This document shows, one piece after another, positions 1 through 5,390 of a stretch of 7,527 nt of DNA. The position numbers and the translations under genes are program-made. The first letter of the stretch is position 1; every line of letters begins with the position of its first letter. The DNA is from Chlamydiota bacterium (lineage in GTDB: Bacteria > Chlamydiota > Chlamydiia > Chlamydiales > SM23-39): positions 1 through 7,527 of the forward strand of contig DAIDIM010000066.1 in the NCBI GenBank assembly GCA_027459365.1, written 5' to 3'. The notes under the pieces are model-generated. The model saw only the letters and a program-made list of their open reading frames with translations. It was not told the DNA's origin and did not search any database.

Positions 1-135
1 TCAAACGCCGGAGCGGAAGGCATAAACAATAAGATTAAAACGATGAAAAGGCAAGCGTACGGCTTCCGAGATATGGAATATTTTAAACTGCGACTTTATC
101 ACCTACATGAGTCTAGGTACGCATTTGTCGGATGA
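1..135 (+). CDS. C-terminal end of ISL3-family transposase (partial)
   Basis: Frame 1 is open from the window edge to a TGA at 133-135 and encodes 44 residues. It contains INNKIKTMKRQAYGFRDMEY and ends RYAFVG. This is the characteristic tail of DDE transposases of the ISL3 family (IS204/IS1001/IS1165 group), where an N-N-K-I-K-x-x-K-R-x-A-x-G-F-R-D block precedes a short helix and the stop. The DDE catalytic residues lie upstream, outside the window, so it cannot be told whether the gene is intact. In ISL3 elements the terminal inverted repeat normally follows the stop codon within a few dozen bases. I could not recognise a convincing repeat or direct target duplication between 136 and 225, so the element may be decayed or its end too divergent to see by eye. 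It lies directly upstream of the HipBA operon, which suggests accessory DNA. Confidence 0.8.
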   Translation, partial: SNAGAEGINNKIKTMKRQAYGFRDMEYFKLRLYHLHESRYAFVG

Positions 136-225
136 ACCAGAATTATTCAGCAAGTCAATAGAAAATAACAAGACGGATAGGATGGATATAACAAAAAATT
201 GTACTTGTCAAAGTTCTAGACTTGA

Positions 226-252
226 TTGACAATATATAACGGATATTATAAT
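226..252 (+). promoter_or_regulatory. Putative sigma70-type promoter of the hipBA operon
   Basis: A perfect -35 box TTGACA (226-231) and a perfect -10 box TATAAT (247-252) are separated by 15 bp, shorter than the usual 17. Transcription would start near 259, giving a leader of about 20 nt before the ATG at 280. The -10 sits inside a perfect palindrome (241-256), so a repressor bound there would block polymerase. This fits the autoregulation known for HipB. The short spacer keeps confidence moderate. Confidence 0.5.
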
Positions 253-256
253 ATCC
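241..256. promoter_or_regulatory. Perfect 16-bp palindrome, candidate HipB operator
   Basis: GGATATTATAATATCC equals its own reverse complement and covers the -10 box. Its outer pentamers GGATA and TATCC are the half-sites of the E. coli HipB operator (TATCC-N8-GGATA), but here in the opposite order and with 6 bp between them. Further GGATA copies occur at 175-179, 184-188 and 282-286. What is seen is the palindrome and the repeated pentamer. Binding by the adjacent HTH protein is inferred. Confidence 0.45.
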
Positions 257-279
257 ATTATAGAATAAATAATGACATT

Positions 280-594
280 ATGGATACAATGGTATCTCTT
301 AATTTATATACTCCTTACGAGGTTTTGCTCAAAATATCGTTGCGAGCTAAGGAAAAAAGGCTTTTTCTGAATATGTCTCAGAAGACGCTTTCCGATCGTT
401 CTGGAGTCAGTTTTGGGGTGGTGAAAAAATTCGAAAAGACAGGGAAAATCTCTTTAGAATCCCTTTTGAAATTAGCTTTTGTATTAGAGGCACTCAATGA
501 ATTTGCAGAACTGTTTAACCAAAAACCATTAGAATCATATTCTTCCTTGGATCAACTGCTGAAGCAGAAAAAGAGAAGGAGAGGGCGAAAATGA
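280..594 (+). CDS. hipB: HipB-like XRE-family antitoxin / transcriptional regulator
   Basis: A 104-residue protein with one Cro/C1-type helix-turn-helix at about residues 20-72; the recognition core runs from SQKTLSDRSG (33-42) through SFGVVKKFEKTG (44-55). The C-terminus is strongly basic (KQKKRRRGRK), as in many regulators paired with HipA kinases. Family knowledge: HipB-type proteins bind the operon promoter and neutralise the HipA kinase in a complex. The frame is open from a TTG at 226, but that TTG is part of the -35 box, so a start at ATG 280 (or ATG 289) is preferred. No strong ribosome-binding site is visible before either. The stop overlaps the kinase start as ATGA (591-594), indicating translational coupling and an antitoxin-first operon. 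The HTH call is firm; the antitoxin role rests on its neighbour. Confidence 0.85.
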   Translation: MDTMVSLNLYTPYEVLLKISLRAKEKRLFLNMSQKTLSDRSGVSFGVVKKFEKTGKISLESLLKLAFVLEALNEFAELFNQKPLESYSSLDQLLKQKKRRRGRK

Positions 595-1838
595 ACGATC
601 TTACTCAATCGCTGTTTGTCGATTGTTGCTTCACTAAACCCTTTGTGATGGGACGATTGGCCTATATGGATCGGAGAATTGCGTTTGAATATACACCTGA
701 ATTTTTAGAACTTGGATTTGAGCTTTCTCCCTTCAAATTGCCCCTTAAGCCTGGAGTGCAGTTTTCAACGGATATGGTATTTGAAGGGCTATTTGGAGTG
801 TTTAATGATAGCTTGCCGGATGGTTGGGGGAGGCTCTTGTTAGATCGCAAACTGAGAAATCAAGGGATCTTTCCTAACAATTTAACTCCCCTGGATCGGT
901 TGAGATATGTAGGAACCCATGGGATGGGCGCTTTGCAATATCGGCCTGCATTTCCGTTTGCTTCCATGGAACAAAAAGAGATCAAATTGGATCAATTAGC
1001 TCAAGAATGTACGCAATTTGAGGCAAAAGAAGAAGAGCAATTTCTCGATGATCTGATTCGATTAAACGGTTCTTCTGCTGGCGCACGGCCCAAAATCTTA
1101 GTGAGCTTAGATCCCGAAACTAAGTTGATTCGAGCCTCAGATAATCATCGCAATCACACACATCCCGATTGGATCATTAAATTTCGCTCTTTCGTAGATC
1201 CAAGGGATATGGGTTCGATTGAATACGGATACCATTTAATGGCTATGGCCGCAGGTGTAATGGTTCCTGAAGCGCGTCTTTTTAAATCGAAATTGTGTTC
1301 GGGTTATTTCGGAGTCAAAAGATTTGATCGCAATGGAAAAATTTTCCTCCATTCGCATACTTTAAGTGGCCTTTTGCATGCAGATCACCGCATGCCAAGC
1401 CTCGATTATGATGCTGTTATGAAAGCTACAGCGATCCTCACAAAAAACTGGCATGAGCAAAAAAAACAATTTCGCCATATTGCTTTTAATATTTTTGCCC
1501 ACAATCGAGATGATCATGCCAAAAACTTTTCTTTTTTAATGGATGAAAAAGGAATTTGGAGTGTATCGCCCGCATATGATTTAACGTTTTCTGCAGGTCC
1601 TGGAGGAGAGCATTGTACCACACTCATGGGAAATGGCCGATCTCCAGGAAAAGCCGATCTTTTAAAATTAGCGGCTCGGTCGGGCATAGATCATCGAGAA
1701 GCGCTCGAAATTCTCGAGCAGGTCAAAGAGGCAGTTTCCCAGTGGAAACAATTTGCTCAAGAAGCAGGTGTGAGCAAATCCTCAATGCAGCTGATCCAAA
1801 AAAAGCTTATTATGCTTGATAGCAAGCAGGGTCTTTGA
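591..1838 (+). CDS. hipA: HipA-family serine/threonine kinase toxin
   Basis: A 415-residue protein with both HipA domains. The N-terminal subdomain (about 15-115) contains FGVFNDSLPDGWGRLLLDR. The kinase core follows, with a Gly/Ser-rich loop GSSAGARPK (160-168), WIIKF with the presumed ATP-binding lysine K197, and FGVKRFDR (240-247). The catalytic loop NRDDHAKNFS (305-314) gives D307 and N312, equivalent to E. coli D309 and N314. The metal-binding aspartate is D330 in SPAYDLTFS. All expected catalytic residues are present, so it is probably active. Known HipA kinases phosphorylate aminoacyl-tRNA synthetases such as GltX or TrpS and arrest growth; the substrate here cannot be told from sequence. 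S161/S162 occupy the position where HipA proteins are often autophosphorylated. Length is near the usual 410-440 residues. AAGGAG at 576-581, inside hipB, is a good ribosome-binding site. Some HipA relatives are not toxic alone. Confidence 0.92.
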   Translation: MNDLTQSLFVDCCFTKPFVMGRLAYMDRRIAFEYTPEFLELGFELSPFKLPLKPGVQFSTDMVFEGLFGVFNDSLPDGWGRLLLDRKLRNQGIFPNNLTPLDRLRYVGTHGMGALQYRPAFPFASMEQKEIKLDQLAQECTQFEAKEEEQFLDDLIRLNGSSAGARPKILVSLDPETKLIRASDNHRNHTHPDWIIKFRSFVDPRDMGSIEYGYHLMAMAAGVMVPEARLFKSKLCSGYFGVKRFDRNGKIFLHSHTLSGLLHADHRMPSLDYDAVMKATAILTKNWHEQKKQFRHIAFNIFAHNRDDHAKNFSFLMDEKGIWSVSPAYDLTFSAGPGGEHCTTLMGNGRSPGKADLLKLAARSGIDHREALEILEQVKEAVSQWKQFAQEAGVSKSSMQLIQKKLIMLDSKQGL

Positions 1839-1851
1839 TATGTAGGTTTTT

Positions 1852-2322
1852 ATGGGAATATACCGAAACAATTTGAAGAATCGGGAATTTGGCAAGGAGG
1901 ATCCTCAGAATTTTTGTTCGCAGCGAGCGACCATTGCCGAATGGCAAGACGCGAGTGAGAACAAAAATTATGAGGTAAATCCGACGCAGCCAAAAACCGA
2001 TTCTTCAAGTTGTTTCGGTATAAGACTCTGCTTATCAGTGCTATTTGTGTTTTCGTTATGTTCTGCGACTCTTGCGCAAAAAGAATCTCAAGCTCGATTA
2101 ATTGATCTACAGATTCAAGAGCTGCAAGAAAAGAAACTTGGATTTGAAGCAAAAGTAGTTCGACATGAAAACTTAGCAGATCGATTGCAATTCAATGATG
2201 AGATCTATTTGGAGACAAGACGTCATATCCAATTGGTCGATGAAAATCGGATTAAAGCTGAAGCAGTACAGCAAGAAATTGACCGGCTGCAGGCAGAAAA
2301 AGAGCTAATTTTGAAAAGGTGA
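1852..2322 (+). CDS. Small exported coiled-coil protein, N-terminus interrupted by a palindromic insertion
   Basis: The 156-residue frame starts at ATG 1852 with a weak AGG (1844-1846) upstream. Residues 4-57 are encoded by the palindromic element at 1861-2022. They are followed by a typical signal-peptide hydrophobic stretch, RLCLSVLFVFSLCSATLAQ (58-76), with a plausible signal peptidase I site after ATLAQ. The remaining 80 residues are highly charged with heptad-like spacing (LIDLQIQELQEKK; AVQQEIDRLQAEKELILKR) and probably form a coiled coil. Without the insert the protein would be 102 residues and begin MGIRLCLSVLFVFSLCSATL, a normal secretory precursor. I recognise no family. With the insert, the export signal lies about 57 residues inside the protein, so secretion may fail or the segment may act as an anchor. 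The next gene follows after 3 nt, so the two are probably co-transcribed. Confidence 0.6.
   Translation: MGIYRNNLKNREFGKEDPQNFCSQRATIAEWQDASENKNYEVNPTQPKTDSSSCFGIRLCLSVLFVFSLCSATLAQKESQARLIDLQIQELQEKKLGFEAKVVRHENLADRLQFNDEIYLETRRHIQLVDENRIKAEAVQQEIDRLQAEKELILKR
1859..1884 (+). repeat. Left terminal inverted repeat of the palindromic element
   Basis: Begins TATACCGAAACAA and ends GAAGAATCGG. It pairs with 1997-2022 at 25 of 26 positions; the only difference is T at 1872 opposite the G at 2009. Confidence 0.8.
1997..2022 (-). repeat. Right terminal inverted repeat of the palindromic element
   Basis: Inverted copy of 1859-1884, ending GTTTCGGTATA. It is immediately followed by the codons of the signal peptide of the host gene. 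Confidence 0.8.
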
Positions 2323-2325
2323 ACT

Positions 2326-2550
2326 ATGTTGTTTAGAAATAGAAATGTATTTATTCTTGATCGTATCGCGTTTTTTTTATTGATTATCGGTGGTCTTGCG
2401 TGGGGAATTATTGGAATTTTTGGTGTGAATTTCATTGCTGCAATCTTTGGCGCAACGTCAATCCTGACTCAGATCATTTATATCTTCATTGGAGCTGCAG
2501 CTGTCTACCGCTTGGTTGAGTATTTTGTTCGTAAAGGCAACGTCAGTTAA
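2326..2550 (+). CDS. DUF378-type small membrane protein
   Basis: A 74-residue protein with two hydrophobic segments, about residues 10-31 and 36-64. It follows the DUF378 (YuzA-like) pattern: LDRIAFFLLIIGGLAWGIIG, then a phenylalanine/glycine turn with GVNFIAAIFG, then a second helix IIYIFIGAAAVYRLVEYF. The pattern D-x-I-A-x2-L-x-I-I-G-x-L-x-W-G-x2-G is diagnostic by eye. It should sit in the inner membrane; no biochemical function is known for the family. AAAAGG (2314-2319) overlaps the end of the preceding gene and lies 6 nt before the ATG, so the two genes are likely coupled. Its stop codon overlaps the stop of the convergent permease gene (2547-2550), leaving no room for a separate terminator between them. 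Confidence 0.85.
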   Translation: MLFRNRNVFILDRIAFFLLIIGGLAWGIIGIFGVNFIAAIFGATSILTQIIYIFIGAAAVYRLVEYFVRKGNVS

Positions 2551-3503
2551 GCTGCCTTCTTAAGCTGCTTTGTGTAATAGCCTTGGCGGAGTTCTGCGCT
2601 GTAAATGAGATAGAGCCCGAGTGAGACAATTCCTGTAGACAAGAAAATCACGAGTGAGGGCTGCTCATTTAAGAAAATCCAGCTATTGAGCGACGCAAAG
2701 ATGGGGCTAAATAGTCCCATGAAAGAGAGGAAGGTGGCTGTAAATTTTTTAAGAAGATGCCCATAGAGGTTGTAGCAAAGAACGTTTGAGATGATGGCCA
2801 TGATCAAAACTCCCTGGACAAAGGGGGTCAAATTTTGGGTGGCAACCGGAAGAGGGGACCAGCTATCAATGAAAAATGAGTGTGTTAATGCTATGAATCC
2901 ACCAATGAGCATGCTAACTCCATTGGCCATCATTGGAGATATGGGTGTTGCACTCTTGTCTGCATTGGGAGGGTTGATAATGAGTCTGAGGATAATCCAA
3001 CCATAAGCGGTACAGGCAGAAGCTCCCACCATGGCAAGCTCTGGCCAGGAAAGGAAGGGGACGCTTGTCAGTAGTTCATCTGCCCCTTTCTGCGTGAGCA
3101 ATAGGGGAATAAATCCAAGAAAGCCAATCATCATACCGATCCATTTTCGTCGATTCATTTTTTCCCCAAAGTGGAGATAGGAAAAAAGGGCTGCAAAGAA
3201 GGGGGAGAGGCTATAGATAAAACAAGTTTTCGCGGCAGTCAGCGATTTTAGGCCCCAAAATTCAAATGCATTGGTCAAATAAATACTGAATATAGAGAGG
3301 AGAATTAGTAATGCCCATTGCTGTCGGTTAAATTTAAAAGAGGATCGATTGCGGATCACTATATAGGTTAAAAGGAGCACCGCCCCCATGAGCATCCGAA
3401 ATCCTGTCAGAAAGATGGGAGGGGAGAGTTCAAGGGCCATTTTCCCAAGAGAAAAGACACTTGACCAAGCAGCATACATAAAAAGGACAAGAAAAAAATT
3501 CAT
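2547..3503 (-). CDS. EamA/DMT-superfamily permease, possible S-adenosylmethionine transporter
   Basis: A 318-residue, strongly hydrophobic protein with about ten membrane helices in two EamA repeats. Repeat one begins MNFFLVLFMYAAWSSVFSLG and includes the conserved end-of-repeat region AKTCFIYSLSPFFAALFSYL followed by GEKMNRRKWIGMMIGFLG. Repeat two ends with the equivalent LSFMGLFSPIFASLNSWIFLNEQPS. The frame extends to a TTG at 3545, but ATG 3503 has AGGA (3511-3514 on the plus strand, read in reverse) 7 nt upstream and starts directly at the first helix, so it is preferred. The whole-protein character, notably the LTNAFEFWGL and AKTCFIYSLSPFFAAL stretches, resembles chlamydial and rickettsial DMT carriers that import S-adenosylmethionine. 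That substrate is a family-level guess; drug/metabolite export is the generic alternative. It is divergent from the yhhQ gene, with about 80 bp between them to hold both promoters. Confidence 0.85.
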   Translation of the reverse strand: MNFFLVLFMYAAWSSVFSLGKMALELSPPIFLTGFRMLMGAVLLLTYIVIRNRSSFKFNRQQWALLILLSIFSIYLTNAFEFWGLKSLTAAKTCFIYSLSPFFAALFSYLHFGEKMNRRKWIGMMIGFLGFIPLLLTQKGADELLTSVPFLSWPELAMVGASACTAYGWIILRLIINPPNADKSATPISPMMANGVSMLIGGFIALTHSFFIDSWSPLPVATQNLTPFVQGVLIMAIISNVLCYNLYGHLLKKFTATFLSFMGLFSPIFASLNSWIFLNEQPSLVIFLSTGIVSLGLYLIYSAELRQGYYTKQLKKAA

Positions 3504-3546
3504 TATTATATCCTTAAAGACGCTTTCTGAGAAAGATAGTATCAAT

Positions 3547-3582
3547 AGGAGTTTATTTATGCAAGGTGTTATACTCTCCTGA
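3547..3582 (+). promoter_or_regulatory. Seven-codon leader ORF with strong ribosome-binding site before yhhQ
   Basis: AGGAG (3547-3551) stands exactly 7 nt before ATG 3559, which opens a seven-codon frame MQGVILS ending at TGA 3580-3582. The presumed yhhQ ATG (3584) begins one base after that stop and has no ribosome-binding site of its own at a useful distance. Ribosomes could finish the leader and restart on yhhQ. The leader contains no His, Asn, Asp or Tyr codon, so it does not look like a sensor of queuosine-decoded codons. It may be a chance arrangement. Confidence 0.35.
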
Positions 3583-3583
3583 C

Positions 3584-4243
3584 ATGTGTAATGAAATTCT
3601 TTTTTTTATCCATATTTTCGTGTGTGTGGGGCTTGTCCTTTACGCATCGAAAAAAACCAAAAATGGGCTGATTGCTCTCATTATTTTGCAGGCAGTTTTT
3701 GCAAATCTTTTTGTGGTAAAGCAAATCTCCCTTTTTGGTTTTTCAGTGACCTGTAGCGATGTATTTGCAATTGGCGGAATCCTCGGTTTGAATCTATTTC
3801 AAGAAAAATATGGTAAAGATGAGGCCAAATCGGTCGTTAAGGGATCTTTTTTGGCTTTAGTGTTTTTCATGGTCATGTCTAAGATTCATCTTATGTATTC
3901 GCCCTTGTCGAGCGATACCACGCATGTTGCATTTGAACAAATTTTGTCCCATACAGTCCGTATTTCTCTTGCATCCATTTGCGTTTACTGGATTGTTCAA
4001 AAAATTGATATTCAGCTATTTGCATTTTTAAAAACGCTCTTTCGTTCGTTACCATTGAGAGTGGGCATTTCGCTTGTTTTGACTCAATTTTTAGATACCT
4101 TTCTTTTTAGTCTGATTGGTCTTTATGGGATTGTCGATTCTCTCTTTGATGTGATTTTGATCAGTTTTCTTGTGAAGTGCATCATCATCTTTTGCTGCAC
4201 CCTCTTCACCCAATTTGCAAGGCGAAAAGATGTTCCGATTTGA
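3584..4243 (+). CDS. yhhQ: YhhQ/VUT-family queuosine precursor transporter
   Basis: A 219-residue integral membrane protein with about six helices. Family-typical features are the N-terminal MCNEILFFIHIF helix, the ANLFVVKQISLFGFSVTCSD segment, and GGILGLNLFQEKYGKDEAK (the E-K-Y-G-K-x-x-A loop conserved in VUT proteins). Near the end is VLTQFLDTFLFSLIGLYG, matching the conserved Q-x-x-D-T membrane motif. YhhQ proteins import queuosine precursors (preQ0/preQ1 or queuine) across the inner membrane. Immediate linkage to tgt, with a 14-bp overlap, strongly supports this role. ATG 3584 is preferred over GTG 3566, which adds six residues and is also poorly placed behind a ribosome-binding site. The gene is somewhat shorter than many homologues at the N-terminus but has the whole conserved core. 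Confidence 0.88.
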   Translation: MCNEILFFIHIFVCVGLVLYASKKTKNGLIALIILQAVFANLFVVKQISLFGFSVTCSDVFAIGGILGLNLFQEKYGKDEAKSVVKGSFLALVFFMVMSKIHLMYSPLSSDTTHVAFEQILSHTVRISLASICVYWIVQKIDIQLFAFLKTLFRSLPLRVGISLVLTQFLDTFLFSLIGLYGIVDSLFDVILISFLVKCIIIFCCTLFTQFARRKDVPI

Positions 4244-5348
4244 GATTCTCCATCGATCGAAAAAATCGGGCGCACGGGTGGGGCGAATCACAACTCCGCA
4301 CGGCGTGATTGATACGCCCAATTTTGTAGCGGTTGGTACAAACGGTACGCTCAAAGCATTAGATAACAGAATGGTCGATTCTATCGGCTTACAGCTGATG
4401 TTTTGCAATACGTATCATTTACTATTGCAACCAGGAGTTGAGGTGGTCCAAAAAGCGGGCGGGCTTCATCAATTCATCAATCGCAAAATGCCCATCATTA
4501 CCGATTCTGGAGGTTTCCAAGTTTTTTCATTGGCATACGGCTCTGTTGCGAGCGAGTTAAAAAGTTGTGGTGCAAAAAAACAGGATGGACACGTCTTAAA
4601 AATCAGTGAAGATGGGGTCCTTTTTCGATCATACCGTGATGGAAAACCGATCCTTTTGACCCCTGAATCGTCCATTCAGGCGCAAAAAGCGCTTGGCGCC
4701 GATATCATCATTCCCTTCGATGAGCTTCCTCCCTATCACATTGGTCCTGAAAAATTGAAAAACTCATTTGAACGGACTCACAGATGGGAAAAAAGGTCTC
4801 TCGATGAGCATTTAAAAAATCGGCAAAATCAAGCAATCTATGCAGTTATTCATGGGGGTGTCGATTCAACTCTTCGGCAAGAGAGTGCAGAACGTCTATC
4901 GGCTCTTCCTTTTGATGGTTTTGCAATTGGGGGATCGCTTGGGAAAAGCAAACCTGAAATGGTTAATATGCTCGAAAGCTTGATGCCTTATGTTCCCGAC
5001 GAAAGGCCGAATCATCTTTTGGGGATTGGCGATTTGGAATCGCTATATCTTTGCATCCCTTTAGGGATCGATACATTTGATAGCTCTTATCCAACCCGCG
5101 CTGCTCGTCACGGCCTTCTTTTAACCAAAGAGGGGGGATTAAAGGTGATTCGAGGAGAAATGGCCACCCGATTTGGTCCCATCGAATCGGATTGTCATTG
5201 TTGGACGTGCCAGAATTTTACCATTGCCTATTTGCACCATCTGTTTAAAGCAAATGAGCTCACTGCATATACTTTGGCAACAGTGCATAATCTTCACTTT
5301 ATGGTCGAGTTGATGAAGAGATATCGAGCATCCATACTAAATGAGTAA
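4230..5348 (+). CDS. tgt: tRNA-guanine transglycosylase (Tgt), probably queuine-accepting
   Basis: A 372-residue enzyme that swaps guanine-34 of GUN-anticodon tRNAs (Asp, Asn, His, Tyr) for a 7-deazaguanine. The TIM-barrel catalytic residues are present: D92 in ITDSGGFQVFSL (general acid/base) and D284 in GIDTFDSSYPTR (nucleophile). The zinc site is C322, C324 and C327 (CHCWTC) with H353 in the TVHNLHF segment. The base-binding pocket departs from the preQ1-type bacterial enzymes. The residue equivalent to Zymomonas C158 is L166 in FDELPPY, and the LAVGE loop is replaced by GGSLGKSK (234-241), resembling the eukaryotic GGLSGGESK loop. This suggests queuine rather than preQ1 as substrate, in line with queuine salvage reported for Chlamydia. 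The TTG at 4215 is rejected as start; ATG 4230 has AAGG (4219-4222) 7 nt upstream and overlaps the yhhQ end. Confidence 0.96.
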   Translation: MFRFEILHRSKKSGARVGRITTPHGVIDTPNFVAVGTNGTLKALDNRMVDSIGLQLMFCNTYHLLLQPGVEVVQKAGGLHQFINRKMPIITDSGGFQVFSLAYGSVASELKSCGAKKQDGHVLKISEDGVLFRSYRDGKPILLTPESSIQAQKALGADIIIPFDELPPYHIGPEKLKNSFERTHRWEKRSLDEHLKNRQNQAIYAVIHGGVDSTLRQESAERLSALPFDGFAIGGSLGKSKPEMVNMLESLMPYVPDERPNHLLGIGDLESLYLCIPLGIDTFDSSYPTRAARHGLLLTKEGGLKVIRGEMATRFGPIESDCHCWTCQNFTIAYLHHLFKANELTAYTLATVHNLHFMVELMKRYRASILNE

Positions 5349-5390
5349 ATTTCTTGCCTTCCGTCGCCATTTTCATTATCGTTATTTCCG

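Larger units (their letters stand above)
1859..2022. mobile_element. Palindromic MITE-like element inserted at a TA target
   Basis: A 164-bp near-perfect hairpin centred at 1940.5. The outer 26 bases (1859-1884 and 1997-2022) are inverted copies with one mismatch. A second pair (1904-1919 and 1959-1974) matches at 15 of 16 positions. The apex is TTGCC-GAAT-GGCAA (1934-1947). The ends read TA-TACCGAAAC and GTTTCGGTA-TA, consistent with a TA target duplication as produced by IS630/Tc1-mariner transposases. No protein gene of its own is visible, so it would be non-autonomous. Deleting 162 bp (one TA plus the 160-bp core) rejoins a continuous signal-peptide reading frame, which independently supports an insertion with these boundaries. 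The mobilising transposase is not in the window. Confidence 0.75.

Noticed and set aside
226..279. N-terminal extension of the HipB-like protein from TTG 226
   Set aside because: The TTG is the first half of the -35 box TTGACA and the codons pass through the -10 and the palindrome. The encoded residues (Tyr/Asn/Ile-rich) are outside the HTH domain.
1813..1828. Hairpin TGCTTG-ATAG-CAAGCA at the end of hipA as a terminator
   Set aside because: The stem is only 6 bp, lies inside the coding sequence and is not followed by a T-tract.
1850..2152. 100-residue minus-strand ORF
   Set aside because: It is the mirror image of the palindromic element plus antisense of the coiled-coil gene; it has no independent start signal or family resemblance.
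2547..2568. Direct repeat TTAAGCTGC, 13 bp apart
   Set aside because: Explained by the repetitive KQLKKAA C-terminus of the permease; too short to indicate an attachment or regulatory site.
3388..3582. 64-residue plus-strand ORF antisense to the permease start
   Set aside because: Most of it is the shadow of the permease gene; only its last seven codons, with their own ribosome-binding site, merit mention as a leader.
3504..3583. preQ1 riboswitch upstream of yhhQ
   Set aside because: I could not find the small hairpin plus A-rich tail of preQ1-I or any other known class. The short CTTTC-TGA-GAAAG hairpin (3522-3534) is not specific.
4215..4229. TTG 4215 as tgt start
   Set aside because: ATG 4230 has a properly spaced AAGG and gives the family-typical N-terminus MFRFEILHRS.
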